Origin: Paracoccus bogoriensis
GTDB taxonomy: Bacteria; Pseudomonadota; Alphaproteobacteria; Rhodobacterales; Rhodobacteraceae
Direction: 5' to 3'
NCBI RefSeq assembly: GCF_019431455.1
Contig: NZ_JAHYSR010000027.1
Location: 1-40,075 of the forward strand
Length of the DNA: 40,075 bases
Part shown: positions 7,471 to 14,809 of the stretch, piece after piece
Layout: every line of letters starts with the position of its first letter
Position numbering within the stretch: the first letter of the stretch is position 1
Notes under the pieces: model-generated
The model's input: only the letters and a program-made list of their open reading frames with translations
Databases searched by the model: none
Told to the model about the DNA's origin: nothing
Program-made: the position numbers and the translations under genes

Positions 7471-8703
7471 TCACCCGCAATCGACCACCTTCAGCCGCGG
7501 CCGCAGCATCTCTCCTACCGCGTTGACGCCGGCGCGCAGCGGGGACTCGATCAGGTGGGCGTAGCGCTGGGTGGTGCCGATCTGTGTGTGGCCGAGGAGC
7601 TTGCCGATCATCTCGATCGAGGCGCCGCCCGAGACCAGCAGCGAGGCAAAGGTGTGCCGCAGGTCGTGGATGCGCACGTCCGGGATATCGGCCACCTCGC
7701 GCATGCGGGCCCAGAAGCGCTTGAGTTCCTGCACCGGCTGGCCCTCGACATCGCCGGGGAAGAGGAAGGGGCAGCCGGGTGGCACCGCCTCGCGGCGCAG
7801 GCGCACCAGCGCCACAGCCTCGGGCGAGATCGGGATGCGGTGGATGCGGCGCTGCTTGGTATATGCCGCCTGCTTGGTCCAGATCGCGAGGTCAAGGTTG
7901 AACTGGTCGAAGGTGGCAGTGCGGACCTCGCCCACCCGGGCGCCAGTCAGCATGCACAGCCGGATGATCGAGGCGCCGCGCTGGTCAGGATCGTTCGCGA
8001 GCGCATCGGCCAGCCGGTTGATCTCTTCCATCGACAGAAAGCGGTCTCGGGCGGTTTCCGGGCGCTTGCGGAAGCCCAGCGCAGGGTTGTCGGTGCGCAT
8101 GCGCCACTGGATGGCGAGGTTGAACATCTTCCGCAGCACCTCGCCCACCCGGTTCGCGCGCACGGGCGTGGGCCTCGATGGTTGCAGGGGCTTCTTGCGC
8201 TTTGTCTTCGGCTGGGCCTTCGACGGCCGCGCCCGGCCCTCCGCCACCCATGTGAGCAGCTTGTCGACATCATGCGGGGTGATGTCGGCGACCTTGCGGT
8301 TTCCCCAATGCGGCAGCACCAGCCGTTCCAGCATGACGATCTGGTCCGAGGCGTTGGTCTTCGCGAGCTTCGGCAGGTGCTCCTCGATATAGCGCGCGGC
8401 CAGATCCTTGACGATCGGCGCCCCGCGCGCCGCCTTGCGTTCATCGAGCGGATCATCGCCGCGATCGATCTCGCGCTTTAGCCGCTTCGCCTCGTCGCGC
8501 GCGGCGGTGACGGACCAGGCGGGCCAGCCGCCGATCGTGAACCGCCGCTGACGCCCGGCAGTGCGGTAGATCAGCACGAATGCCTTCCGCCCGCTCTCGT
8601 AGACGCAGAGGCCGAAGCCCGCGCAGTCCTCGTCAAAGATGACATACTTCCGGCTGCCCACCTCGGCAGCCTTCACAACCCTTTCGGTCAGACGTGTGTT
8701 CAT
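7471..8703 (-). CDS. int: Tyrosine-type phage integrase (DUF4102/P4 family)
   Basis: A 410-residue recombinase that inserts and excises the element at the tRNA att site. The N-terminal DUF4102 arm-binding domain (about 1-90) is followed by a core-binding region and the catalytic domain, with R256 (TGARVGE), K283, H346 and R349 (HDLRH), H372 (LLGHT) and the nucleophile Y381 (QRYAHL). The start at 8703 is preferred over one further upstream because GGGAG lies 7 bases before it and the family begins with this sequence. The gene is oddly 7.4 kb from the att repeat, with defence genes between. Upstream lies one copy of a 53-bp unit shared with the excisionase-side promoter region. Confidence 0.95.
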   Translation of the reverse strand: MNTRLTERVVKAAEVGSRKYVIFDEDCAGFGLCVYESGRKAFVLIYRTAGRQRRFTIGGWPAWSVTAARDEAKRLKREIDRGDDPLDERKAARGAPIVKDLAARYIEEHLPKLAKTNASDQIVMLERLVLPHWGNRKVADITPHDVDKLLTWVAEGRARPSKAQPKTKRKKPLQPSRPTPVRANRVGEVLRKMFNLAIQWRMRTDNPALGFRKRPETARDRFLSMEEINRLADALANDPDQRGASIIRLCMLTGARVGEVRTATFDQFNLDLAIWTKQAAYTKQRRIHRIPISPEAVALVRLRREAVPPGCPFLFPGDVEGQPVQELKRFWARMREVADIPDVRIHDLRHTFASLLVSGGASIEMIGKLLGHTQIGTTQRYAHLIESPLRAGVNAVGEMLRPRLKVVDCG

Positions 8704-8769
8704 GTGCGTTCTCCCATCTCGCCGACTGAGCAACCTGATTCGGCGGGGAGCAACCTGCTCTTTGCGAGG

Positions 8770-8822
8770 GACCGGCGCGGAGGCGGAAACCGGCAGAAAC
8801 CAGATCGGCAATTCTGCCGGTC
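8770..8822 (-). promoter_or_regulatory. 53-bp control unit upstream of int (copy A)
   Basis: This unit is bounded by inverted GACCGGC/GCCGGTC ends. It matches the reverse complement of 9706-9758 at 46 of 53 positions, including 25 consecutive identical bases. It starts 67 bp before the integrase start. The equivalent unit lies 73 bp before the excisionase-like gene, in the same orientation relative to its gene. A shared operator or promoter for int and the early operon is the likely meaning. Confidence 0.65.
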
Positions 8823-8839
8823 AGGGTCACGAAAACCCA

Positions 8840-8878
8840 AAATCAAACCCCGCCAGAGGCTTGCGCGCTCGGCGGGGT
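8840..8878 (-). terminator. Rho-independent terminator after the regulator-like gene
   Basis: On the minus strand ACCCCGCC (8878-8871) pairs with GGCGGGGT (8854-8847) and is followed by TTGATTTTGGGTTTTC. It lies 38 bp after the stop of the 8916-9509 gene and separates it from int. Confidence 0.75.
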
Positions 8879-8915
8879 GTCGGATCAAGGGCGCTGGGCG
8901 CAGGTTGAGCCACGA

Positions 8916-9509
8916 TCATTCCGGGTGCAGTTCCTGCCATACGGCGCGTATCCGGCGGCGAATCGTGCTCTCGTCGGGGGCCTCGCCGGTGTCGGAGGTC
9001 TGGATGAACCACTCCTGCATCTCGTCGATCAGGTCTTTCTGGCGGGGCGGCAGACCGTGGGTGAAGACCCGCTTCTTCAGCGCGATGTAGAAGCCGTCCC
9101 AATCGTATCGGGAGGGGGCGCCGGGGCCGACATTGGTGCGTCGGCTGATGCCATGCGCGGCCTCGAACCGGTCAATCTCGCTGGCGGTGATCAGAATATC
9201 ACCGGCGGTCAGCTTGACGCCCTTGGCGGGCGACGCGATCAGCCGCCATTCCGTGCTGCCCTGTGGCCGCACGGAACGGACGCAGACCTTCTTCTCGGCC
9301 CGGCCAACCGAGCGGAATAGCGGACGAATCTCGCTTCCGGCAACGCTCATCAGCCCGCCGATCTCCTCCTCGCCAATCAGCACAGGCGCAATCGTCGCGA
9401 CAAGATCGATCTCGTCGGCAATGGCCCAATCCACGATCTGCGAAGGTGTGCAGCCGAGACGACCAGCCGCCTCCATGAGGGTGAAGAAATACTGCGGCGG
9501 AAACGCCAT
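8916..9509 (-). CDS. Unrecognised phage protein, possible regulator
   Basis: A 197-residue protein that I cannot name. The N terminus (FTLMEAAGRLGCTPSQIVDWA, residues 6-26, shortened here) resembles MerR/AlpA-like helix-turn-helix segments. The C terminus ends in STIRRRIRAVWQEL, a pattern seen in phage and plasmid DNA-binding proteins. The ATG at 9509 has a full AGGAGG site 5 bases upstream. A longer open frame exists but crosses the divergent control region. It is placed between int and the early operon and flanked by the two 53-bp units, where a lysogeny regulator is normally encoded. No other repressor candidate is evident, so it may control int and early transcription. That is inference. 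Confidence 0.75.
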   Translation of the reverse strand: MAFPPQYFFTLMEAAGRLGCTPSQIVDWAIADEIDLVATIAPVLIGEEEIGGLMSVAGSEIRPLFRSVGRAEKKVCVRSVRPQGSTEWRLIASPAKGVKLTAGDILITASEIDRFEAAHGISRRTNVGPGAPSRYDWDGFYIALKKRVFTHGLPPRQKDLIDEMQEWFIQTSDTGEAPDESTIRRRIRAVWQELHPE

Positions 9510-9831
9510 GACCTGCCTCCTTTCACGCTGGTGCCGCCATGCTGACCCCGGGCGACCGGCAAGCCGGCACCGGGCCCCTGCCCGGCCGGGCGGAGTGGTC
9601 ACAGGCGATTCACTTGGGTGTGTGCTCACCCGGAAGTTGCACTTTTGTTCTCCCTTCATCAACCCTTTTCGGCCGGTCTGACGCGGCCGTGAGCCGGCCG
9701 CTGCCGACCGGCATAATTTCCCCGTTGGTTTCTGCCGGTTTCCGCCTCCGTGCCGGTCAGGCCGGTGTGCTTGTGTTTGCGCACCGATCAACCGCGCCCC
9801 GATCGCCGGGGTGCCTGAACAGGAGAAGCAC
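9510..9831. promoter_or_regulatory. Divergent early control region
   Basis: A gene-free 322-bp stretch separates the minus-strand regulator-like gene from the plus-strand early operon. It is rich in repeated GCCGG words, contains copy B of the 53-bp unit (9706-9758) and a short GGGTG/CACCC inverted repeat near 9616-9631. It most likely holds both early promoters and their operators. Confidence 0.6.
9706..9758 (+). promoter_or_regulatory. 53-bp control unit upstream of the early operon (copy B)
   Basis: Inverted partner of 8770-8822 with 46 of 53 matches. A CATAAT (9712-9717) inside it could serve as a -10 box, and TGCCGGTT/TGCCGGTC words look like repeated half-sites. Confidence 0.6.
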
Positions 9832-10098
9832 ATGCAGAACAACAGCTTGGAAACCGAGCACCTCGAAGACGGCCCGCTGCTCGACGGCTGGCTCGATCGC
9901 GCGGCGCTCGCGAAGGAGCTCACGCTCTCGGTCGACACGCTGCAGCGCTGGGAGACCCGCCGGGTCGGCCCGCCTTGCGTCCGGGTGGGCCGGAAGGTGC
10001 TCTACCGCAAGGCCGCCGTGCGCGACTGGCTGCGCGATCAGGAGGCCCGCAAGACCGGCCAGCACCGGGCCGTTGCAACCCGGCGTGGAGGGCTCTGA
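9832..10098 (+). CDS. Excisionase/AlpA-like DNA-binding protein
   Basis: An 88-residue protein with a winged-helix HTH_17 core: LDRAALAKELTLSVDTLQRW, then RRVGPPCVRVGRKVLYRK, residues 22-62. This is typical of phage excisionases and AlpA activators that bend DNA at att sites or switch on int. The ATG at 9832 is chosen because AGGAGA sits 5 bases upstream. An ATG 21 bases earlier lacks a site. It is first in the early operon, and its stop overlaps the next start (TGATG). Confidence 0.8.
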   Translation: MQNNSLETEHLEDGPLLDGWLDRAALAKELTLSVDTLQRWETRRVGPPCVRVGRKVLYRKAAVRDWLRDQEARKTGQHRAVATRRGGL

Positions 10099-10292
10099 TG
10101 GGACGGATCACCCCCGAGGGCCGGTTTCCCGTGGCCGATCTGATCGCCGAGGCCCAGCGCGAGCTTGACCTTCGCCGGCAGTACTACTGGCGCCGGGTGC
10201 GGGCCGGCCGGATGCGCCAGGATGATGCCGACAGGCGCATCGCGCTGATGGAGGCGATCGTGAAGCGCCTGACCGTGACAGCCGCGCTATGA
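10098..10292 (+). CDS. Small unrecognised early protein
   Basis: A 64-residue, arginine-rich, probably helical protein with no cysteine and no membrane segment. It overlaps both neighbours by a few bases (TGATG before, ATGAG after), so it is translated with them. I do not recognise a family. Similar small genes in this slot of alphaproteobacterial prophages have no assigned function. Confidence 0.7.
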   Translation: MGRITPEGRFPVADLIAEAQRELDLRRQYYWRRVRAGRMRQDDADRRIALMEAIVKRLTVTAAL

Positions 10293-11152
10293 GTGTCCAG
10301 GCGATCACATGGGCGCTGGACTATCCCGTTCACAGCGTCACCGAGAAGGTGATCCTGCTGGTGCTGGCGAACTACGCCAATGAGTACGGCGTGAGCTGGC
10401 CCTCGCAGAAAACCTTGGCCGACCAGACCGCGCTGGGCGAACGCACTGTGCGTCGGGTGCTGGCGGCGATGGATGCGCGCGGCGTGATCCGGCGGATCGC
10501 CCGGCGCCGCGGCAACGGATCGCGGCAGTCGGACATGATCCTGCTCGCAGCTTTCGAGGCCCGCAAACCGGCGCCGCCCGGGATGATCGACGGCGAGGAG
10601 GAGCCCGGCGAGCCGGGCCCTTCAAGACAACCGGCCAATGGCGACAACCGGCCAGATTTGCCGCCTGCCAACCGGCCACAGTGGCCGCACCCCCCGGTCA
10701 CAGTGGCCGCCCTTGATACGTCAAAGATACGAAAGGACTCTGCTTTACGCGACCACCCTCTTCCTCATCTGGCCTGCCTTGCGGTGGCAGGCCCGGGCCT
10801 TGACCGGTCGGAGAGCGGCCCCCTCGCCCTCTCTGCCCAGGAGATCGATCGCTGGCTCGAGGCCGGCTGCGATCTGATCGCCGACATCCTGCCGGTGATT
10901 GCCGCGAAAACCGCGACTGCCCGATCCGAGCCCATCCGAAGCTGGGCGTATTTCACTGCCGCGATCATCGCGCGGCGGGATCGACGCCTGACACCCCTGA
11001 ACCATTCCGGAGACGATACCCATGACGCTGCACCTCCCCGCCGAAAAGCCAAGCAAGGAACATCCGCTGCCCGCGATCACCGCGATGCCTGGGACGCTGC
11101 TGTTGCGAAAGCTAATCGGGCAAGGTCTGAACAGGCAGACCCCGAAGCCTGA
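10289..11152 (+). CDS. Helix-turn-helix replication-type phage protein
   Basis: A 287-residue protein whose N terminus (1-90) has the HTH_36 pattern of phage replication initiators: ALDYPVHSVTEKVILLVLAN, then VSWPSQKTLADQTALGERTV and a basic wing. A proline-rich linker and a helical C-terminal part follow. Such proteins usually recognise the phage origin and load host replication factors. The start overlaps the preceding stop. The last 131 bp are shared with the next gene in another frame. Replication role is by family and position only. Confidence 0.75.
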   Translation: MSVQAITWALDYPVHSVTEKVILLVLANYANEYGVSWPSQKTLADQTALGERTVRRVLAAMDARGVIRRIARRRGNGSRQSDMILLAAFEARKPAPPGMIDGEEEPGEPGPSRQPANGDNRPDLPPANRPQWPHPPVTVAALDTSKIRKDSALRDHPLPHLACLAVAGPGLDRSESGPLALSAQEIDRWLEAGCDLIADILPVIAAKTATARSEPIRSWAYFTAAIIARRDRRLTPLNHSGDDTHDAAPPRRKAKQGTSAARDHRDAWDAAVAKANRARSEQADPEA

Positions 11153-11528
11153 GGAGGTGGACCTGATCCGCCCCGTGGCGAAGCTCCTTCTTGCCTCGCT
11201 CACCCCGGCAAAGCCCGAACGGATCGCGCAACTTGTGACCCGGCTGATCGGGCACTATCCACAGCAGCCTTTGCCAGAGGATGTGCGGAAGGGCGTGGCA
11301 GAGGACTGGCTGGAAGACCTCGGCCATTTGCCTGAAGACATCATCGACGCCGCCTGTGCCGGCTGGCGCAGGGCCGAGAACAAGTTCGCGCCCACGCCCG
11401 GACATCTGCTTGCGATCGCCAACCCGATCTTCGCGAGCCGCCGGTTTATGGCCCAGCACGCCGCGCAACTCACCAGTATGCCCATGCCCGGCGCAAGGCG
11501 CGAGCCAAAGCGAAAGGAGCAGGCATGA
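11022..11528 (+). CDS. Unrecognised early phage protein
   Basis: A 168-residue helical protein containing YPQQPLPEDVRKGVAEDWL and WRRAENKFAPTPGHLLAIA, a pattern common in alphaproteobacterial prophage early regions and possibly linked to replication. The ATG at 11022 has GGAGA 8 bases upstream. The 131-bp overlap with the previous gene is unusual. A later ATG at 11085 would shorten but not remove it. Its end overlaps the next start by 4 bp. Confidence 0.7.
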   Translation: MTLHLPAEKPSKEHPLPAITAMPGTLLLRKLIGQGLNRQTPKPEEVDLIRPVAKLLLASLTPAKPERIAQLVTRLIGHYPQQPLPEDVRKGVAEDWLEDLGHLPEDIIDAACAGWRRAENKFAPTPGHLLAIANPIFASRRFMAQHAAQLTSMPMPGARREPKRKEQA

Positions 11529-12055
11529 CGCTGAGCCCCCGCGAGATCGAGGATCGCCTCGAAGAAGCAGCCCTGACCCTGCGCCGCCTGCCCGAGAAGG
11601 ATCGGCCGCGCGGCTTCCATTCCGCCTGGCCCGAGGTCGTCCGCGACCCGAAACAGGCCTATGGCTATGACGAGGGCAAACCGATGCGGGTGGTGCCCAG
11701 CGCCGCGGCGATCAGCCGGATGGAGGAATGCTTCGACTGGCTGTTGTGGCTGGACCCTGAGGATGCCCGGATCGTCTGGCTTCGGGCCGAGAACATGCGC
11801 TGGAAGCAGATCTGCATTCGGGCCGGGGTGGTACGATCGACCGCCTGGCGGCGCTGGGTGGCTGCGCTCGTGACCATTTCGAAGAAGCTGGAAAAGCAAG
11901 CGAAAACAGGGGCAAAGAAAAGGGCTGCGCAAGAGGCCGTCGCAAAGCCCGGCAGCCGACCGCGCGAATCCCGCACTGAAGCGCAGGACAACGGGCAGGA
12001 TGCGTTGAACTTCGGGCGCGACATCCGCACCGGTTTTGCGGCAAAAAAGGGATAG
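11525..12055 (+). CDS. DUF6362-like phage protein with HTH
   Basis: A 176-residue protein starting MTLSPREIEDRLEEAALTLR and containing RVVPSAAAISRMEECFDWL and WLRAENMRWKQICIRAGVVR then STAWRRWV. This is the pattern I associate with DUF6362, a phage family with a sigma-like helix-turn-helix. It may be a late-gene regulator. The C-terminal 50 residues are basic and disordered. The start overlaps the preceding gene (ATGA-type). Confidence 0.75.
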   Translation: MTLSPREIEDRLEEAALTLRRLPEKDRPRGFHSAWPEVVRDPKQAYGYDEGKPMRVVPSAAAISRMEECFDWLLWLDPEDARIVWLRAENMRWKQICIRAGVVRSTAWRRWVAALVTISKKLEKQAKTGAKKRAAQEAVAKPGSRPRESRTEAQDNGQDALNFGRDIRTGFAAKKG

Positions 12056-12230
12056 GCTGAGAGAGGGTGCGGGCACTGACCCCGACCCAATCGGCCTCAC
12101 AATCGGGCGCCTTGATCGCCCCCCGCGGACGCTCCGCCCGGCGAAGGTTCTTCCCGGGCCTGGGCGTATGCGGGGGGCGGAAGCGCGTTAATCCGCTAGC
12201 GTCAAAGGAAAAATCGGGGTTCGCACCCCG

Positions 12231-12272
12231 GGTGCGCATTGCGGGGTGCGCAGGTGCGCGCGGCCGTGCGCA
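12231..12272. repeat. Cluster of GGTGCGCA repeats
   Basis: GGTGCGCA occurs at 12231-12238 and 12245-12252, GGTGCGCG at 12253-12260 and CGTGCGCA at 12265-12272. They lie inside a 237-bp gene-free gap (12056-12292) between the DUF6362-like gene and the ParB-domain gene, and just before that gene's ribosome site. The rest of the gap shows only GC-rich sequence. The repeats could be an operator, an origin iteron set or a ParB-type binding site. Nothing decides between these. Confidence 0.45.
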
Positions 12273-12292
12273 CGCAGCCAGATGGGGGAGAA

Positions 12293-13084
12293 ATGCAGAT
12301 CACCGACATGCCGGTTGACCGGCTGATCCCCTACATTCGCAACGCCCGCACCCATTCCGGCGATCAGGTGGCCCAGATCGCGGCCTCGATCGCCGAGTTC
12401 GGTTTCACCAACCCGATCCTGATCGGCGAGGATGACGTGATCATCGCGGGGCACGGGCGGCTGATGGCGGCCCAGCAGCTGGGGCTCGATATCGTGCCGG
12501 TGATTGTACTCGATCATCTGACCGAGGCCCAGCGCCGGGCGCTGGTGATCGCCGACAACCGCATCGCCGAGAATGCCGGCTGGGATGACGAGCTTCTGCG
12601 CTCCGAACTGGCTGCGCTGCGCGAGGAGGATTTCGATCTCGACCTGCTGGGGTTCGACGAGGCCGCCCTCGATGAAATCCTTGCAGGTTTTGAAGACCCG
12701 GATGGCACTCCCATCCCATCCGGCAAGGGGGCCGGGCTTGACGCCGGCGCAAACTCCGGCGCCTCGGCCCCCGGCGCCCTGGCCGAACGCTTCGGGGTGC
12801 CGCCCTTCAGCATCCTCGATGCGCGCAAGGGCTGGTGGCAGGATCGCAAGCGCGCGTGGATCGATCTGGGCATTCGCTCGGAACTCGGCCGCGGTGCGGC
12901 CCCCGGCGGCAGCCCCCGCCCGCTCGATCGGAACTGGTCGGCCGAGAAGCCTTTCCCGGCTGTGCCCGGGATGGGGACGAAAGACCCCGCCCCGATCAAC
13001 AAGGACATGGACCATTACCGCCGCAAGGAGGGCAAGCGCCCCGCCAGGAAGGTGAAGGCCAAGGAGGTGCAGGCAGATGGCTAA
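12293..13084 (+). CDS. ParB N-terminal-domain phage protein
   Basis: A 263-residue protein with a ParB/sulfiredoxin-fold domain in its first 95 residues: LIPYIRNARTHS, QIAASIAEFGFTNPILI and the nucleotide-binding GHGRLMAA (53-60). The C-terminal half is not the usual HTH but a variable, proline/glycine-rich region ending in basic residues. Start at 12293 is set by GGGGGAG 4 bases upstream. Phage copies of this domain occur next to DNA methyltransferases and base-modification enzymes, as here: the stop overlaps the methyltransferase start by 8 bp. It may present or bind a nucleotide substrate. CTP or ATP use is not established from sequence. Confidence 0.85.
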   Translation: MQITDMPVDRLIPYIRNARTHSGDQVAQIAASIAEFGFTNPILIGEDDVIIAGHGRLMAAQQLGLDIVPVIVLDHLTEAQRRALVIADNRIAENAGWDDELLRSELAALREEDFDLDLLGFDEAALDEILAGFEDPDGTPIPSGKGAGLDAGANSGASAPGALAERFGVPPFSILDARKGWWQDRKRAWIDLGIRSELGRGAAPGGSPRPLDRNWSAEKPFPAVPGMGTKDPAPINKDMDHYRRKEGKRPARKVKAKEVQADG

Positions 13085-14048
13085 AGGCTACGCCCGCACC
13101 TTCGGGCAGGATCTGATGCGCGGCAAGCATGTCGTCGGCGAGGGCGCCGGGACTGGCAGCGCCACAAATGGCGGGGTGCTGATGCCCTCGCACACCTCGG
13201 GCGATCCGAGCTTCTATGCGAAGAAGCGCGCGAAGGAGGCTGAACTGGGCCGGGAGCTCACCACGGAGGAATTCCTCGCCGAGCATTACGAGGCCTCGGA
13301 AGCGCCCACCGCCTCGGGCACCTCGATCTTCGATCCGGTCCTTTGCGAGATCGCCTATCGCTGGTTCTGCCCGCCGGGCGGCATGGTGCTCGATCCCTTC
13401 GCCGGCGGCTCCGTGCGGGGGATCGTCGCCTCGCGCCTGGGCCGGGGCTACTTCGGGGTCGAACTGCGCGCCGAACAGGTGGCGGCGAACGAGGCCCAGC
13501 TTGACCTGGCCGGCGATCCCGCGCCGCGCTGGGTCTGTGGCGACAGCCGCGATCTGGCCGCCATCGCCGACGGCATCGAGGCTGATCTGGTGTTCAGCTG
13601 CCCGCCCTACTGGAACCTCGAGCAGTATTCCGACGACCCCGCCGATCTTTCAGCCATGGGCAAGGAGGCCTTCTTCGAATCCTATGCCCGGATCATCGCC
13701 GCCGCCGTCGCCCGGTTGCGCGAGGATCGCTTCGCGGTCTGGGTGATCGGCGATGTGCGCGACAGCGACGGCTGCTTCGTCAACCTTCCCGGCCGGACGG
13801 TCGAGGCCTTCGAGGCTGCCGGCGCGCGGTTCTACAACGACGCGATCCTCGCCAAGGCGGTGGGCTCGCTGCCCGTGCGTGCTGGGCGCCAGTTCGCGGC
13901 CTCGCGCAAGCTGGGCCGCACCCATCAGAACGTCATGGTGTTCGTGAAGGGCGATCCGAAGCGCGCGACCGAGGCCTGTGGGCCGGTGGAATTCGGCGAA
14001 ATCGAGGTGGCCGCAGACGACACCGCGACCGAGGAGCCAGAGGCATGA
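13077..14048 (+). CDS. Phage DNA methyltransferase (N4/N6 amino type)
   Basis: A 323-residue methyltransferase. The AdoMet motif DPFAGG lies near residue 105 with GVELRAEQ following. The catalytic SCPPYW lies near residue 174. This I-before-IV order fits the gamma-like arrangement, with any recognition element in the N terminus or after the catalytic motif. SCPPY allows cytosine-N4 or adenine-N6. It overlaps its ParB-domain neighbour by 8 bp and the PLP-like gene by 4 bp. It has no linked endonuclease, so it probably protects the phage genome or is part of a broader modification set. Target unknown. Confidence 0.85.
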   Translation: MAKGYARTFGQDLMRGKHVVGEGAGTGSATNGGVLMPSHTSGDPSFYAKKRAKEAELGRELTTEEFLAEHYEASEAPTASGTSIFDPVLCEIAYRWFCPPGGMVLDPFAGGSVRGIVASRLGRGYFGVELRAEQVAANEAQLDLAGDPAPRWVCGDSRDLAAIADGIEADLVFSCPPYWNLEQYSDDPADLSAMGKEAFFESYARIIAAAVARLREDRFAVWVIGDVRDSDGCFVNLPGRTVEAFEAAGARFYNDAILAKAVGSLPVRAGRQFAASRKLGRTHQNVMVFVKGDPKRATEACGPVEFGEIEVAADDTATEEPEA

Positions 14049-14749
14049 CAGCGCCGATCGTGGAGACGCACCGCGGAATCATGGTGATCCGCGACGATCT
14101 GTTCCCGGGCGGCACGAAGGCCCGCTATATCGGCCGGGTGTTCGATTGCGCCGACGAGGCGGTCTATGCCAGCCCCGCGGAGGGCGGCGCGCAGACGGCG
14201 CTCGCAACCGTCGCCCGGGCGCTGGGGAAGCGGGCGACGATCTTCGTGGCCCAGCGCGCCAAGCCCCATGCCCGGACGCTGGAAGCCGCGCGGCTGGGTG
14301 CCAAAGTCGTGCCAGTGTCGCCCGGCTATCTGTCGGTCGTCCAGGCGCGCGCGAAGGAATACTGCCGGAACACCGGTGCTTTCCTGATCCCCTTCGGCGC
14401 GGAAATCCCCGGCGCGGTGGAGGCCATCGCCGCGGCGGCGCGAGCGACACGGCTCGATCCCGAAGAGGTGTGGTGCGCTGCCGGTTCCGGCGTGCTGGCG
14501 CGCGGGCTCGCCGCCGCCTGGCCGAGTGCCCGCCGCCATGTCGTGCAGGTCGGCCGCGATCTCACCCCGCGCGAGGTCGCCGGCGCGCAGGTGCATCGCT
14601 ATCCGCTGGCCTTCGGGAAGGTGGCGAAGCTCACGCCGCCCTTTCCCAGCGATCCGCATTATGACGCGAAGGCTTGGGAGGTGTGCCTGGCACGCCATCG
14701 GCCCGGGCAAGCGGTGTTCTGGAACGTGGCTCCAGTAGCACGAAGCTGA
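14045..14749 (+). CDS. Short PLP-dependent (fold type II) enzyme-like protein
   Basis: A 234-residue protein resembling the ACC deaminase/D-cysteine desulfhydrase group. LFPGGTKARYI (19-29) matches the PLP-lysine segment (GGNKxRK in the family), YASPAEGGAQTALATVARALG matches the substrate-binding segment, and AAGSGVLARGLAA (near 145-157) matches the phosphate-binding GSGGT-type loop. It is about 100 residues shorter than cellular homologues. It is translationally coupled to the methyltransferase. A function in phage DNA base modification or nucleotide metabolism is possible. Loss of catalysis is also possible because the loop is altered. Confidence 0.6.
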   Translation: MTAPIVETHRGIMVIRDDLFPGGTKARYIGRVFDCADEAVYASPAEGGAQTALATVARALGKRATIFVAQRAKPHARTLEAARLGAKVVPVSPGYLSVVQARAKEYCRNTGAFLIPFGAEIPGAVEAIAAAARATRLDPEEVWCAAGSGVLARGLAAAWPSARRHVVQVGRDLTPREVAGAQVHRYPLAFGKVAKLTPPFPSDPHYDAKAWEVCLARHRPGQAVFWNVAPVARS

Positions 14750-14756
14750 GGTGTCC

Positions 14757-14785
14757 TTGTTTGCCACGCTCTCTGTCGCTATATT
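14757..14785 (+). promoter_or_regulatory. Promoter of the Xre-RES toxin-antitoxin operon
   Basis: TTGTTT (14757-14762) and TATATT (14780-14785) are separated by exactly 17 bp. The -35 begins only 7 bp after the stop of the preceding gene, so the pair has its own promoter. Confidence 0.7.
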
Positions 14786-14795
14786 GCGTCAGAGA
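14770..14795. promoter_or_regulatory. 26-bp inverted repeat, likely toxin-antitoxin operator
   Basis: Arms TCTCTGTCGCTAT and ATTGCGTCAGAGA match in 11 of 13 positions and centre on the -10 box. This is the expected site of autorepression by an Xre-type antitoxin. Confidence 0.7.
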
Positions 14796-14809
14796 TTGTG
14801 GAGCCCGCC

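Noticed and set aside
7186..8481. A 431-codon plus-strand frame opposite the integrase
   Set aside because: Opposite strand carries all tyrosine recombinase catalytic residues and the vsr pseudogene.
9510..9938. N-terminal extension of the 197-residue regulator-like protein
   Set aside because: The open frame continues upstream, but it crosses the divergent control region and copy B of the 53-bp unit; the ATG at 9509 has a perfect AGGAGG site.
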